Below are positions 44,418 to 52,650 of a stretch of DNA of 64,000 bases, piece after piece (position 1 is the stretch's first letter; every line of letters begins with the position of its first letter). The DNA comes from Anaerospora hongkongensis. Its GTDB lineage: Bacteria > Bacillota > Negativicutes > Sporomusales > DSM-15969. The position numbers and the translations under genes are program-made. The DNA lies in NCBI RefSeq assembly GCF_004339805.1, contig NZ_SLUI01000003.1, forward strand, positions 186,001 through 250,000. Reading direction: 5' to 3'. The notes under the pieces are model-generated. The model saw nothing but the letters and a program-made list of their open reading frames with translations. It was not told the origin of the DNA and searched no databases.

Positions 44418-45440
44418 GTGAAAAAGTTATATGCTGGAATGCTCAAAGGATCTATTATTGCCATAGCGCTTGTCTTTCTGGCAGGCTGTAACTATAACAG
44501 TCAGGCTGCAGTGTCGGGGCCTGTACAAAAATCTGCATGGCTTGCCTATTGGGATTTGGAAGCAGGTGAAAAAGATTTAGCAAAGGTCAGCAAAAAGCTG
44601 GAAAAGCTTTCTTATTTTGGGGCCTATTTTGATAAAGATGACCGCCTTTTCCTCCCGAAAGAGCTTAGTGATAAGAAAACTGAGCTGCAAAAGCAGAAGG
44701 GTAATTATCAAACCTATTTAACTTTTGTCAATGATAAGCAAAATGCCGATGGGTCTGCGGTAATGAAAGATATTGATATCCTCAGACGACTGTTTGCTGA
44801 TGAACCTGCTATGGATAAGCATATCGCCGAGATCATTGCCATGACCAAGCAGGGCGGGTATGATGGCATCGAAATTGATTATGAGCGGATTTGGAAAGAT
44901 GAAAAGGTTGGACAAGCATTTATCCGCTTTACCGAGAAGCTGTATGAACAAGCGATCAACCAGGATTTAGATCTCCGGGTAATACTGGAACCGGGTACGC
45001 CGTTTACAAGTGTTGATTTTCCCCGGGGACCTGAATATGTGGTTATGCTGTACAATCTGCACGGTTTGCACAATTCTCCCGGACCTAAAGCGGATAAGGA
45101 ATTCATCCAAAAGAAAGTTAAGCAGATGGCTGCATTGCCTGGCGAAAAGGCAGTGGCGCTTTCCACCGGCGGATGCCTGTGGGGCGATAATGGCGAAAAG
45201 CGTTTCTTAACAGAAGTGGAAGCAAGAACCCTGGCCGCAACTTATGGAGTTCAGCAAAAACGGGATGAGGACAGCCAGTGCCTGGTTTTTGCCTATAAGG
45301 AGAAAGGCGTCGCCTACCAGGTATGGTATGCCGACAGCAAGACCCTCCAGTACTGGATAGTCGCCGCCCAGGAGCAGGGAGTGAATCAGATCAGCCTCTG
45401 GCGTCTTGGCGGAAATGTGGATATTAATAAACTTAACTGA
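44418..45440 (+). CDS. Lipoprotein with GH18-like TIM-barrel hydrolase domain
   Basis: 340 residues. A lipoprotein signal ends in the lipobox LAGC. The domain contains YDGIEIDYERIW, equivalent to the GH18 box DxxDxDxE with the second Asp replaced by Glu and the catalytic Glu kept, and closes with ISLWRLGGN, as GH18-type barrels do. GTG 44418 follows AAGGAGGAAA. Last gene of the operon, before the terminator at 45443. It probably trims, releases or remodels the polymer; a polymer-specific hydrolase is common in synthase-dependent systems. Confidence 0.8.
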   Translation: MKKLYAGMLKGSIIAIALVFLAGCNYNSQAAVSGPVQKSAWLAYWDLEAGEKDLAKVSKKLEKLSYFGAYFDKDDRLFLPKELSDKKTELQKQKGNYQTYLTFVNDKQNADGSAVMKDIDILRRLFADEPAMDKHIAEIIAMTKQGGYDGIEIDYERIWKDEKVGQAFIRFTEKLYEQAINQDLDLRVILEPGTPFTSVDFPRGPEYVVMLYNLHGLHNSPGPKADKEFIQKKVKQMAALPGEKAVALSTGGCLWGDNGEKRFLTEVEARTLAATYGVQQKRDEDSQCLVFAYKEKGVAYQVWYADSKTLQYWIVAAQEQGVNQISLWRLGGNVDINKLN

Positions 45441-45442
45441 AG

Positions 45443-45480
45443 AAAACCTTCCGGCAATAATCTGCCGGAAGGTTTTGTTT
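45443..45480 (+). terminator. Terminator of the exopolysaccharide operon
   Basis: AAAACCTTCCGGCA (45443-45456), 6-nt loop, TGCCGGAAGGTTTT (45463-45476), perfect 14-bp stem followed by GTTTT. Confidence 0.9.
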
Positions 45481-45490
45481 TACAGTTCAT

Positions 45491-45522
45491 TTTTTCTTAC
45501 TAAAATGCTATAGTAAGAAAAA
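45491..45522. promoter_or_regulatory. Perfect 12-bp inverted repeat before the MobA-ModE-like gene
   Basis: TTTTTCTTACTA (45491-45502) and TAGTAAGAAAAA (45511-45522) with an 8-nt centre, 40 bp ahead of the start at 45562. Too AT-rich for a stable RNA stem and lacking a T tail, so an operator, perhaps for the regulator downstream, seems more likely. Confidence 0.4.
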
Positions 45523-45561
45523 GGAAATCAATGACCTGCGAAGTTGCTTGATGAGGTAAAG

Positions 45562-46482
45562 ATGAAAAAGAAGAAAACCACAGGCGGTATCATTGTTGCA
45601 GCAGGCAAGCGATCCAAACGGAATGAGCCAAGTCCGCTGCTCAAAATTGGCTCTATCACGGTAGTAAAAAGAATTGTTTTAACCTTTCAGCAGGTAGGAA
45701 TTTCACCGATTGTCGTCATTACCGGCTTTAGGGCGGAAGAGATTGAGCATGATTTAGCCGATTACGGAGTCATTTTTTTACGCAATGAAGAATACGAGAA
45801 CACCCAAATGTTTCACTCTGCCAAAATCGGCTTGTCTTTTTTGCAGAATAAATGTGAGCAGGTAGTATTTACACCGATGACTATTCCGATGTTTGCGCCG
45901 GAGACCATTCAAAGAATGATGGAATGCGGTGAAGCGGTAATATCCCCCTCGTATCAGGGGAAATCCGGTCATCCGCTATTGCTGTCGTCTGAATTAATTC
46001 CTCAGATCCTGGCCTACGAAGGTAGTATGGGGATGCGGGGGGCTATCCGGAGCACAGGGATACAGCGGCATTGGCTGGATATTGATGATGAAGGTATTCT
46101 TCAGGATATGGACATAGAACGCCTGGATTATCTGTTAAAAAAACATAATCAGCATATTCTTCATCCTTTTCTGAGAATCAGCATTGAAAAAGAAACGCTG
46201 TTTTTTAATTCCCGGACAAAATTGCTGCTTATATTAATTCAGGATACGCATTCTGTTCGCAGTGCCTGCAGGCATATTGCCCTGTCATACAGCAAAGCCT
46301 GGAATATGCTGAATCAGCTGGAGCGGGAGCTCGGCTATGCCGTAATTGAGAGAAAGCATGGTGGCAGTAAAGGCGGAAAAACTTTTTTGACGAAAGAAGG
46401 GGCTTTGTTTCTAGAAAAATTTGAGCAGTTTGAACAGAATGTGCGCCAATATGCGAAAGATGAGTTTAAGCGTTTATTTTAG
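45562..46482 (+). CDS. Fusion of MobA-like nucleotidyltransferase and ModE/LysR-type winged helix
   Basis: 306 residues. Residues 1-205 resemble a MobA/MocA NTP-transferase (GGIIVAAGKRSKRN, IVVITGFRAEEIEHDL), but the usual LAAGxSxRMG loop is altered to VAAGKRSKRN, and the metal-binding PxDxP region reads TPMTIPM, lacking the Asp. The transferase is thus probably inactive and may instead sense a nucleotide or molybdopterin. Residues about 215-300 form a ModE-type winged helix (SVRSACRHIALSYSKAWNML...GGSKGGKTFLTKEG). It precedes a MocA-like gene and a molybdoenzyme, which it likely regulates. ATG 45562 follows TGAGGTAA. Confidence 0.83.
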   Translation: MKKKKTTGGIIVAAGKRSKRNEPSPLLKIGSITVVKRIVLTFQQVGISPIVVITGFRAEEIEHDLADYGVIFLRNEEYENTQMFHSAKIGLSFLQNKCEQVVFTPMTIPMFAPETIQRMMECGEAVISPSYQGKSGHPLLLSSELIPQILAYEGSMGMRGAIRSTGIQRHWLDIDDEGILQDMDIERLDYLLKKHNQHILHPFLRISIEKETLFFNSRTKLLLILIQDTHSVRSACRHIALSYSKAWNMLNQLERELGYAVIERKHGGSKGGKTFLTKEGALFLEKFEQFEQNVRQYAKDEFKRLF

Positions 46483-46660
46483 CGTCGCTGCGATAAGGCA
46501 AGTTCCTCTGATAAAGAATTTGAAGAAAAAGCAGCCTCCATTTTATAATGATGGTAACGAGGATTGTTATAACGAGTAAACTGGAGATTATTGTTTATTG
46601 TCGCGCATGTCAGGATAAATACCGTCTTAATCGGATTCTTTGAGGAGAGCGGGGAAGCTG

Positions 46661-47275
46661 ATGAAAATCAACGGAATTATACTGGCTGCCGGATTGTCAA
46701 GCCGCATGAAGGCCTTAAAGCCCCTTCTGAAGCTGAAGGAAAAAACGATAATTGAATACAGTATTGACAGTATGCTTCAGTCCGGCGTGCAGCAAGTCGT
46801 TGTGGTACTCGGTTATCGTGCCGCGGAAATAGAGGCCGCGCTGCTGGCAAAAGGCGGCCGGCCCCAGCTTGTACTGACCCGCAATCCTCATTATGCCGAA
46901 ACGGATATGTTGGCATCTGTTAAATTTGGTTTAATATCATTGCCAGACTGTGATGCCTTTTTTCTACTGCCCGGGGATATGCCTGCTGTAAATTTAGAGA
47001 CTTTTCTGAAAGTAAAAGAAGCTATGGTCAGGTCCCAGGCTTTAATTGCTTTTCCCACTTTGGCGGGGCAGCGGAAGCATCCCCCCCTGATTTCAGCAAA
47101 ATGTATGGAAACAATCGGTAAGTTTGACGGCACAGGCGGTCTTAGAGAGGTTTGGAGACAGTTTGATAATCAGATTGTAACTGTTGCTGTTGAAGATATC
47201 GGATGCAGACTTGACGCAGATACCAGGGAAGACTATAACAGGCTGGTAAATTACATGGAGCTTTCAAATTCATAG
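46661..47275 (+). CDS. Molybdenum cofactor cytidylyltransferase-like protein (MocA type)
   Basis: 204 residues of NTP-transferase fold with intact signature: INGIILAAGLSSRMKALKPL and the metal-binding LLPGDMPAV. VVVLGYRAAEIEAAL and QRKHPPLISAK are typical of MocA proteins, which add CMP to molybdopterin for xanthine-dehydrogenase-family enzymes. The structural genes of such an enzyme begin 22 nt downstream. Compared with the fusion protein upstream, the catalytic residues are present, so this is the likely working enzyme. Confidence 0.87.
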   Translation: MKINGIILAAGLSSRMKALKPLLKLKEKTIIEYSIDSMLQSGVQQVVVVLGYRAAEIEAALLAKGGRPQLVLTRNPHYAETDMLASVKFGLISLPDCDAFFLLPGDMPAVNLETFLKVKEAMVRSQALIAFPTLAGQRKHPPLISAKCMETIGKFDGTGGLREVWRQFDNQIVTVAVEDIGCRLDADTREDYNRLVNYMELSNS

Positions 47276-47297
47276 TCTAATGTATAGGAGGCGCCCT

Positions 47298-49412
47298 ATG
47301 GAGAAGATTAGTCAATTTGCAAAGAAAAAAGATCATGAAACGAAAATAACCGGCCGTGCTCTTTATGTCGATGATCATGTGATTGATGGCATGCTGTATG
47401 GCCGCTTGCTGCGTTCAGCTAAAGCCAGGGCGCGGATTAGCGCTATTCATCTTCCTGTACTTCCTGAAGGGTATTTTGTTGTTGACAGAAATGACATAAC
47501 CGGAGCTAATCAGGTTCATATTGTTCAGGATGATACACCTGTTTATGCAGCCGATACGGTTGAATACGTTGGTGATCCAATTCTAATGGTTGTCGGTCCG
47601 GAGTTGACAGAAGTTGAACGCATCAGAAACGAGATTGTTATCGTCTATGAAGAACTGACTGCCGTACTGGACATGCAAAAATCGGATACAATCTTTTTCC
47701 ATTATAATTATGAAAAGGGTAATATCGAGCAGGCATTAGCTGAAGCGGACAGCGTGTTTGTCGAAACCTTCCAAACCGGTTATCAGGAACAGGCTTATTT
47801 AGAAACCCAGGGAATGATTGCCTACCCGCATGACGGGCGGATGACAGTGCGGGGCTCGATGCAGTGTCCCTATTATGTACATGGTGCGGTTGCCAAAGCG
47901 CTGGGGTATGCCGGCAAAGATGTACAGGTTATTCAGGACGTTACTGGCGGTGGTTTTGGCGGTAAGGAAGCGTATCCGTCGATCCTTGCCTGCCAGGTAG
48001 CAGTAGCGGCAAAAAAAGCAAATAAACCGGTAAAAGTAGTGTTTGAGCGGCGTGAGGATATGGAGTTTACTTCCAAGCGCCATCCGTCCATCAGTACGTA
48101 TAAAGTGGCTGTAAAAAACGGTGAAATAACCGGTATGGATATTGATGTTACTTACAACAGTGGAGCCTATACTACTTTGACACCTGTTGTTCTGCAGCGG
48201 GGGCTGATTTCTTCCAGCGGCGTATACCGCATCGACAATCTGCGGGTAACCGGGCGGGCGGTGAAGACTAATACCGTTCCCTGTGGTGCCTTCCGGGGGT
48301 TTGGCGCACCGCAAACCTTTTTTGCGGTCGAGATGATGATGGGACATGTTGCCAGGAAATTAGGGATTGAAGCGCTGGAACTAAAAGAACGATACATGGT
48401 TAAACAGGGAGATGCCACCTCTACAAGCGGCAAGTATCATTTTCATGTACCTCTGCCGGAAATGGTTGATCGCATGGATGAACTTACGGGCTACCGCAGC
48501 AAACGCAAACAATATCAGCAGCAGACCGGCCGGTACAGAAAAGGCATTGGCCTTTCGATGTTTTTCCATGGCTGCGGTTTCACCGGCAGCGGTGAGCGGG
48601 ATCTTATTAAGGCGGTTGCAAGAATCCGTAAGAATACCGATGAAACGGTAGAAATACTGACAAGTAATACGGATATGGGGCAGGGCCTTAAAACTACCTT
48701 TTGCAAGATTGTGGCCGACACTTTGGGGATACCCTATGAGCAGGTATATATTGATAATCCTGATACCGATCTTGTACCTGACTCAGGACCGACGGCAGCT
48801 AGCCGCTCATTAATGGTAGTGGGGGGGCTGCTGCAGAAGGCAGCACGGAGACTGAAGGATGACTGGCGGCCAGGTGAAGAACAACTGATTGAAGAACGTT
48901 TTGTTGAACCTGATTTTATTATCCCGTTTAGTCTTGATAAGTTTAAAGGTGATGCCTATCCCACTTATTCGTGGGCGGTTAATGTTATTGAGGTGGAAGT
49001 TGATACGCTGACGGCTGCCGCAAAGGTAGTTGGTGCCTGGGGGATATTTGATGTAGGCGTCCCTATCGATATGAATATTATTCAGGGCCAAATGCAAGGC
49101 GGTTTCCTGCAGGGAATTGGTTACGCGTCGATGGAGCAAATGGATTATAACGAGAAAGGCATGATTCGCAATAACAGCTTCAGCGATTATATTATCCCCA
49201 CTGCGGTGGATATACCGAATCTAGTGACAGAAATCATGAATAATCCCTATACGGATGGTCCTTACGGAGCAAAGGGAGCAGGAGAACTGCCTACTGTAGG
49301 TGCCGCACCGGCGTATGTTGAGGCAATGGAAAATGCACTTGGGGCAAACTTTACTAAGATACCTATAACAGCAGAAGATGCCATGAGGGTCTTACAGGAG
49401 GGGAATAAATGA
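47298..49412 (+). CDS. Xanthine-dehydrogenase-family molybdopterin-binding subunit
   Basis: 704 residues, the length of separate large subunits. Molybdopterin-site features: GGGFGGKEAYPS, CGAFRGFGAPQ, GCGFTGSGERD, NTDMGQGLKT and the catalytic glutamate in YGAKGAGELPTVG. The enzyme hydroxylates a substrate with water-derived oxygen and passes electrons to the Fe-S and FAD subunits encoded next. The substrate (purine, nicotinate or other heterocycle) is not evident. AGGAGG at 47286-47291 sets ATG 47298. It overlaps the Fe-S subunit gene by 4 nt. Confidence 0.93.
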   Translation: MEKISQFAKKKDHETKITGRALYVDDHVIDGMLYGRLLRSAKARARISAIHLPVLPEGYFVVDRNDITGANQVHIVQDDTPVYAADTVEYVGDPILMVVGPELTEVERIRNEIVIVYEELTAVLDMQKSDTIFFHYNYEKGNIEQALAEADSVFVETFQTGYQEQAYLETQGMIAYPHDGRMTVRGSMQCPYYVHGAVAKALGYAGKDVQVIQDVTGGGFGGKEAYPSILACQVAVAAKKANKPVKVVFERREDMEFTSKRHPSISTYKVAVKNGEITGMDIDVTYNSGAYTTLTPVVLQRGLISSSGVYRIDNLRVTGRAVKTNTVPCGAFRGFGAPQTFFAVEMMMGHVARKLGIEALELKERYMVKQGDATSTSGKYHFHVPLPEMVDRMDELTGYRSKRKQYQQQTGRYRKGIGLSMFFHGCGFTGSGERDLIKAVARIRKNTDETVEILTSNTDMGQGLKTTFCKIVADTLGIPYEQVYIDNPDTDLVPDSGPTAASRSLMVVGGLLQKAARRLKDDWRPGEEQLIEERFVEPDFIIPFSLDKFKGDAYPTYSWAVNVIEVEVDTLTAAAKVVGAWGIFDVGVPIDMNIIQGQMQGGFLQGIGYASMEQMDYNEKGMIRNNSFSDYIIPTAVDIPNLVTEIMNNPYTDGPYGAKGAGELPTVGAAPAYVEAMENALGANFTKIPITAEDAMRVLQEGNK

Positions 49413-49879
49413 TGATACAATTTATTCTTAACGGTCAGGAGGTTGTCTCTCATGCTAAGGCAAATGAGCGGCTGCTCGATGTGCTGCGTACTGAATTTCG
49501 CCTTACCGGGGCAAAATGCGGCTGTAAAGAAGGGGAATGCGGCGCATGTTCCGTTATCCTTGACGGGCGGCTGGTCAATACTTGTATGGTTGCGATGGGA
49601 ACTGTGCATGGCAGCTCAGTGCTGACAATTGAAGGCTATAGCCAAACAGAGCGTTTCAGCGTATTGGAGAAGGCCTATGCTGCCGTAAGCGCCGTTCAAT
49701 GCGGATTTTGTATTCCCGGCATGATGCTGGCTTCTGAGTGTATCCTCGCTAAAAATCCCAACCCCACGGAAGCCCAGATACGCACAGGCATATCGGGTAA
49801 CCTTTGCAGGTGCACTGGCTATAATGCTATTGTGGAAGCCATTGCAATTGCGGCAAAGGAGGGGCAGGGATTATGGTAA
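49409..49879 (+). CDS. Xanthine-dehydrogenase-family [2Fe-2S] subunit
   Basis: 156 residues with two [2Fe-2S] domains. The N-terminal ferredoxin-like cluster shows KCGCKEGECGACSV plus the distal Cys in NTCM. The C-terminal helical domain has QCGFCIPGMML and LCRCTGY. It carries electrons from the molybdenum centre to FAD. ATG 49409 overlaps the stop of the large subunit (ATGA); ATG 49412 is also possible, with AGGAGGGG upstream. Complete for the family. Confidence 0.95.
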   Translation: MMIQFILNGQEVVSHAKANERLLDVLRTEFRLTGAKCGCKEGECGACSVILDGRLVNTCMVAMGTVHGSSVLTIEGYSQTERFSVLEKAYAAVSAVQCGFCIPGMMLASECILAKNPNPTEAQIRTGISGNLCRCTGYNAIVEAIAIAAKEGQGLW

Positions 49880-50691
49880 ATGGTTATTTGGCAACAACTT
49901 TGCAGGAGGCGTTGGAGATCCGAGCAAGGGAAGCCGTAATTCCCTACAGCGGTGGCACTGATTTAATGATTGAACCGGAGGAATCGGCAACCTTCCTGTT
50001 TCTGGGCAAGATTCCCGAATTAAAAAAAATAATGGATGATGGTCAGTATATTCGTATTGGGGCTGCCTGCACGTTTACGGAAGTCTTGGAACATGACCTG
50101 AGTCCGGCTGTGCTGAAAGAGGCGGTATCTCAAATTGCCGCACCGGCGATCCGGAATCTTGGCACGGTGGGCGGCAATATTTGCAACGGATCGCCGAAGG
50201 GCGACAGCACATTGATTTTTGTGGCAACCGATGCCAAATTACGTCTGGCAAGCAAGAACAGCGAGCGGATTATTCCCATTACAGAGTTCTTTCTGGGCAG
50301 AAGAAAAACTGTATTGCAAGCCGATGAACTGCTGGTGGAAATTCTGATGAGCCGGACCGGCCTCGAGAACTACTACTACAAAAAGGTTGGGGCAAGGGAT
50401 GCGCTGGCAATATCCAGAGTAGCTTTTGCCGCTGTTCTTAACGTAGTCGATGAAAAAATAACATCCTGTATCACCGCTTTTGGTGCCGTGAGCGATAGTT
50501 TTATCAGGCAACCGGAGATTGATGCTATGCTTAGCGGCAAAACGATTGCTCAGGCTAAAGCCATCAAAGAACAGTACCTGGCTGCTTATAATGAAGCAAT
50601 TGTTCCTATCAGGGGAAGAATATCGGCAGAATACAGAAAAACTGTCTGTATGAATTTGCTGCGGGATTTCCTGGAAAGCAACGGAATTTGA
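49873..50691 (+). CDS. Xanthine-dehydrogenase-family FAD-binding subunit
   Basis: 272 residues. FAD-binding features of the CO dehydrogenase/xanthine dehydrogenase medium subunit: PYSGGTDLMIEPEE near the start, RNLGTVGGNICNGSPKGD, and a C-terminal YYYKKVGARDALAISR. It passes electrons to NAD+ or another acceptor. It overlaps the Fe-S subunit by 7 nt, so the three subunits are translationally coupled. Last gene of the operon. Confidence 0.94.
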   Translation: MVNGYLATTLQEALEIRAREAVIPYSGGTDLMIEPEESATFLFLGKIPELKKIMDDGQYIRIGAACTFTEVLEHDLSPAVLKEAVSQIAAPAIRNLGTVGGNICNGSPKGDSTLIFVATDAKLRLASKNSERIIPITEFFLGRRKTVLQADELLVEILMSRTGLENYYYKKVGARDALAISRVAFAAVLNVVDEKITSCITAFGAVSDSFIRQPEIDAMLSGKTIAQAKAIKEQYLAAYNEAIVPIRGRISAEYRKTVCMNLLRDFLESNGI

Positions 50692-50760
50692 TACTAAAGA
50701 ATGAAAAACAGGGGGCCGCATTCGCTGTGTTTTTTAGCGTTTTGCGGCTCCCTCTTTAAA

Positions 50761-50789
50761 AGGAAAAGAGGAGCTGCTTCGCTCCTCTT
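50761..50789 (-). terminator. Terminator-like hairpin for minus-strand genes
   Basis: Perfect 9-bp stem AAGAGGAGC / GCTCCTCTT (50766-50774, 50781-50789). Read on the minus strand it is followed by TTTCCTTTTTA, directly behind the small gene at 50800-50892. Confidence 0.55.
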
Positions 50790-50799
50790 GGATGGCGGT

Positions 50800-50892
50800 T
50801 TAGCGCCAGGGATAGGAAACCCGGTCAAAGTAGGCAACTGCCAGCCAAACAATAGCGATCACAACAACTGCTGCAATTACAAAGGTTGTCAT
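50800..50892 (-). CDS. 30-residue membrane peptide
   Basis: Small gene with a strong ribosome binding site: AGGAGGATGCT directly before the ATG at 50892. The product is one hydrophobic helix (TTFVIAAVVVIAIVWLAVAY) followed by a charged C-terminal end DRVSYPWR. No family recognised; its size and make-up resemble small membrane proteins that modulate larger complexes. It lies 29 nt behind another small gene on the same strand. Confidence 0.6.
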   Translation of the reverse strand: MTTFVIAAVVVIAIVWLAVAYFDRVSYPWR

Positions 50893-50921
50893 AGCATCCT
50901 CCTTTTTAGGCCGTATAATAG

Positions 50922-51095
50922 CTATCCCCTTATATAGTGTGCGAGTTCGTGAATCTCATTCATAAAATGACGATTCTGGCCGAAGCTGCCGCCAAAGCCA
51001 TTGCCGAACTTATGGCCAAATCCGTCGAGGGCTCCGCCAAACCCCAGTCCATAAGGCAGGCTCCAGCTATGATAATAGGCCCAACGGTAAACCAT
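50922..51095 (-). CDS. 57-residue Gly/Phe/His-rich small protein
   Basis: GGGAGG 8 nt before the ATG at 51095 supports translation. Composition is unusual: repeated LGFGGALDGFGHKFGNGFGG rich in Gly, Phe and His, preceded by aromatic WAYYHSW and followed by a helical tail (MNEIHELAHYI). This resembles low-complexity Firmicute coat- or spore-associated small proteins, but no family is recognised. Confidence 0.55.
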   Translation of the reverse strand: MVYRWAYYHSWSLPYGLGFGGALDGFGHKFGNGFGGSFGQNRHFMNEIHELAHYIRG

Positions 51096-51167
51096 AATAA
51101 TGCCTCCCTGTTATTTGCGCTCCTACTGTATTTTATGTTGACCGCTCAAATAAGTGCCGAACGAAGC

Positions 51168-51644
51168 TTACATATATGGAAATCCCCACAGTGGAGCCCT
51201 GCGCCTGAGCCCTGCCCAGAATAATTCTACCTGAAAGGAGGAGTCAACCTCAGTTGTATTGATGGTTATCGTAAGTTCATAATCAGCTTTACGAAAGACC
51301 AGCAGGTCCTTGTCTTCCTCGGCAGGCTCGGAAATAGTACCGTCTATCACCAATTGCCAGTCATTTTTTTTCGCTTCTTTGACATAAAACTCATGGAGAT
51401 TGCTCCAGTGCTGATCGGTAGCGTAGCTTCGGGAAATTAGCAGACTTTTGTTCTTTCGGATTATTTTGCAGTCGGTTAATGTTGCACCGGGATAAGTAGC
51501 CAGCTGGTAGGATTCTTTCTGCAATGCGTCCTCTGCATTCTGTAGCTGAGGGGTTAAGAAATTAGTCGTATAAATGGTGAGACCAAGTATTCCCAACACA
51601 CATAAAAAGATAACGGACAGGATGACCTTCTCTCTTTGCACCAC
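51168..51644 (-). CDS. Hypothetical single-pass membrane protein
   Basis: 158 residues. An N-terminal helix (VILSVIFLCVLGILGLTIY) is followed by an extracytoplasmic domain of about 125 residues, predicted alpha/beta (QLATYPGATLTDCKIIRKNK, WSNLHEFYVKEAKK). GTG at 51644 lies 6 nt from GGAGGT; an ATG at 51650 is too close. The family is not recognised. Its convergent end is near 51168; 51096-51167 holds nothing I can identify. Confidence 0.65.
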   Translation of the reverse strand: MVQREKVILSVIFLCVLGILGLTIYTTNFLTPQLQNAEDALQKESYQLATYPGATLTDCKIIRKNKSLLISRSYATDQHWSNLHEFYVKEAKKNDWQLVIDGTISEPAEEDKDLLVFRKADYELTITINTTEVDSSFQVELFWAGLRRRAPLWGFPYM

Positions 51645-51731
51645 TACCATACCTCCAATATGCTGGCTTGTGGCAGACAATCGATGCGTTGCCTGACTCC
51701 TACTTCCTATTATGTACGAAAAAAGCAACCC

Positions 51732-52454
51732 TTATTGCCATAAAGTAGATAAGTCGTCAGTCTGGTATTTTTCCAGGGCTTGTTTTTGAATAAGATCAAA
51801 CGTGTAAGGGGCATTAGCAGAAGCTGATTTTGTTAGTTTCCAGCCAGTTTTCGTGCGGTCGAGCGTAAAGTTAAGATAGGCTATGGTGGGACTGGCGGCC
51901 AGTGCAGGGTCATCTGTCTGGCGGGTATAAATGCAGGTTCCGCTGATAGAGGCGGCATCCTGCTGGGCGATTTCCACATAACGCAAGGTAAAAGAATGAA
52001 AGCTGCTGACCCAATCGGCAAACTGCTGAGCAGTTAAGCCTTCGGCAACAGTATCAATTTGCTGCAGTTTATGAAGATCTTTGTGATTAAAAGCATCCAT
52101 TCGTTGCAGCAATAGCCGGATAGCGGCTCGTTCCGGCCCGGAAATAGCAGCGGGAATCTTGGCGATCGTTTTTATTTCAATAATGTTGCCCCACATAATG
52201 GTGGTAAACGAGTCTTTCCGGCTTATCGCTGAAAATTTCACCGGCAGGCCCGGTTTCCTGAGCTCCCGGGGAAGATTGGTAGGCTGATACTTCAGACCGT
52301 CATCACCAATAATGCCGTAAAAACCTTCGCCTGTTGGGACATAAACGACTTCCCCTGTTAACTGGATCTGCGGCGAAGCAGCAAAAGTGGGCAGTTGAAT
52401 GAAGAGAATAAGTGTAGTGAGCGTAATGAACAATCCTAATTTTGAAAATTTCAA
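51732..52454 (-). CDS. Hypothetical exported protein
   Basis: 240 residues with a signal peptide (LGLFITLTTLILFIQLPTFA, then ASP). The first domain (QLTGEVVYVPTGEGFYGIIG) looks like a small beta barrel; the second (about 105-235) resembles an NTF2/SnoaL-like fold (RMDAFNHKDLHKLQQI, WKLTKS). TTG start with AAGGAT upstream is modest. The family is not recognised. It lies 33 nt behind the zinc-ribbon gene and may be cotranscribed. Confidence 0.65.
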   Translation of the reverse strand: MKFSKLGLFITLTTLILFIQLPTFAASPQIQLTGEVVYVPTGEGFYGIIGDDGLKYQPTNLPRELRKPGLPVKFSAISRKDSFTTIMWGNIIEIKTIAKIPAAISGPERAAIRLLLQRMDAFNHKDLHKLQQIDTVAEGLTAQQFADWVSSFHSFTLRYVEIAQQDAASISGTCIYTRQTDDPALAASPTIAYLNFTLDRTKTGWKLTKSASANAPYTFDLIQKQALEKYQTDDLSTLWQ

Positions 52455-52486
52455 GGTGACACATCCTTCGAGGGTGTATTTTTTTG

Positions 52487-52645
52487 CTATAGCCGATTAA
52501 ATTGAGCGATGCTGAGTTTTGTTTTGCCTGGGGCAACTTTGATCACAAAGCCGCAGCCGATACATTTGATCCGGCATTCTTTTTGTTTGACCTGACTGGT
52601 AAAGAGCGTCAGTTTCTTTTTACAGGATGGGCATTGTACTTCCAT
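52487..52645 (-). CDS. 52-residue zinc-ribbon protein
   Basis: Small gene, ATG at 52645 with GGTGA upstream. Two pairs of cysteines, CPSC (5-8) and CIGC (28-31), form a treble-clef or zinc-ribbon of the MJ0042/YgiT-like kind. The C-terminal CGFVIKVAPG is a short beta strand. Its start follows the DUF1003 gene by 5 nt, so the two are cotranscribed. Function unknown. Confidence 0.65.
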   Translation of the reverse strand: MEVQCPSCKKKLTLFTSQVKQKECRIKCIGCGFVIKVAPGKTKLSIAQFNRL

Positions 52646-52650
52646 ATTGA

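Noticed and set aside
48412-48651. Alternative frame inside the molybdenum subunit gene
   Set aside because: Shadow of a well-supported coding region.
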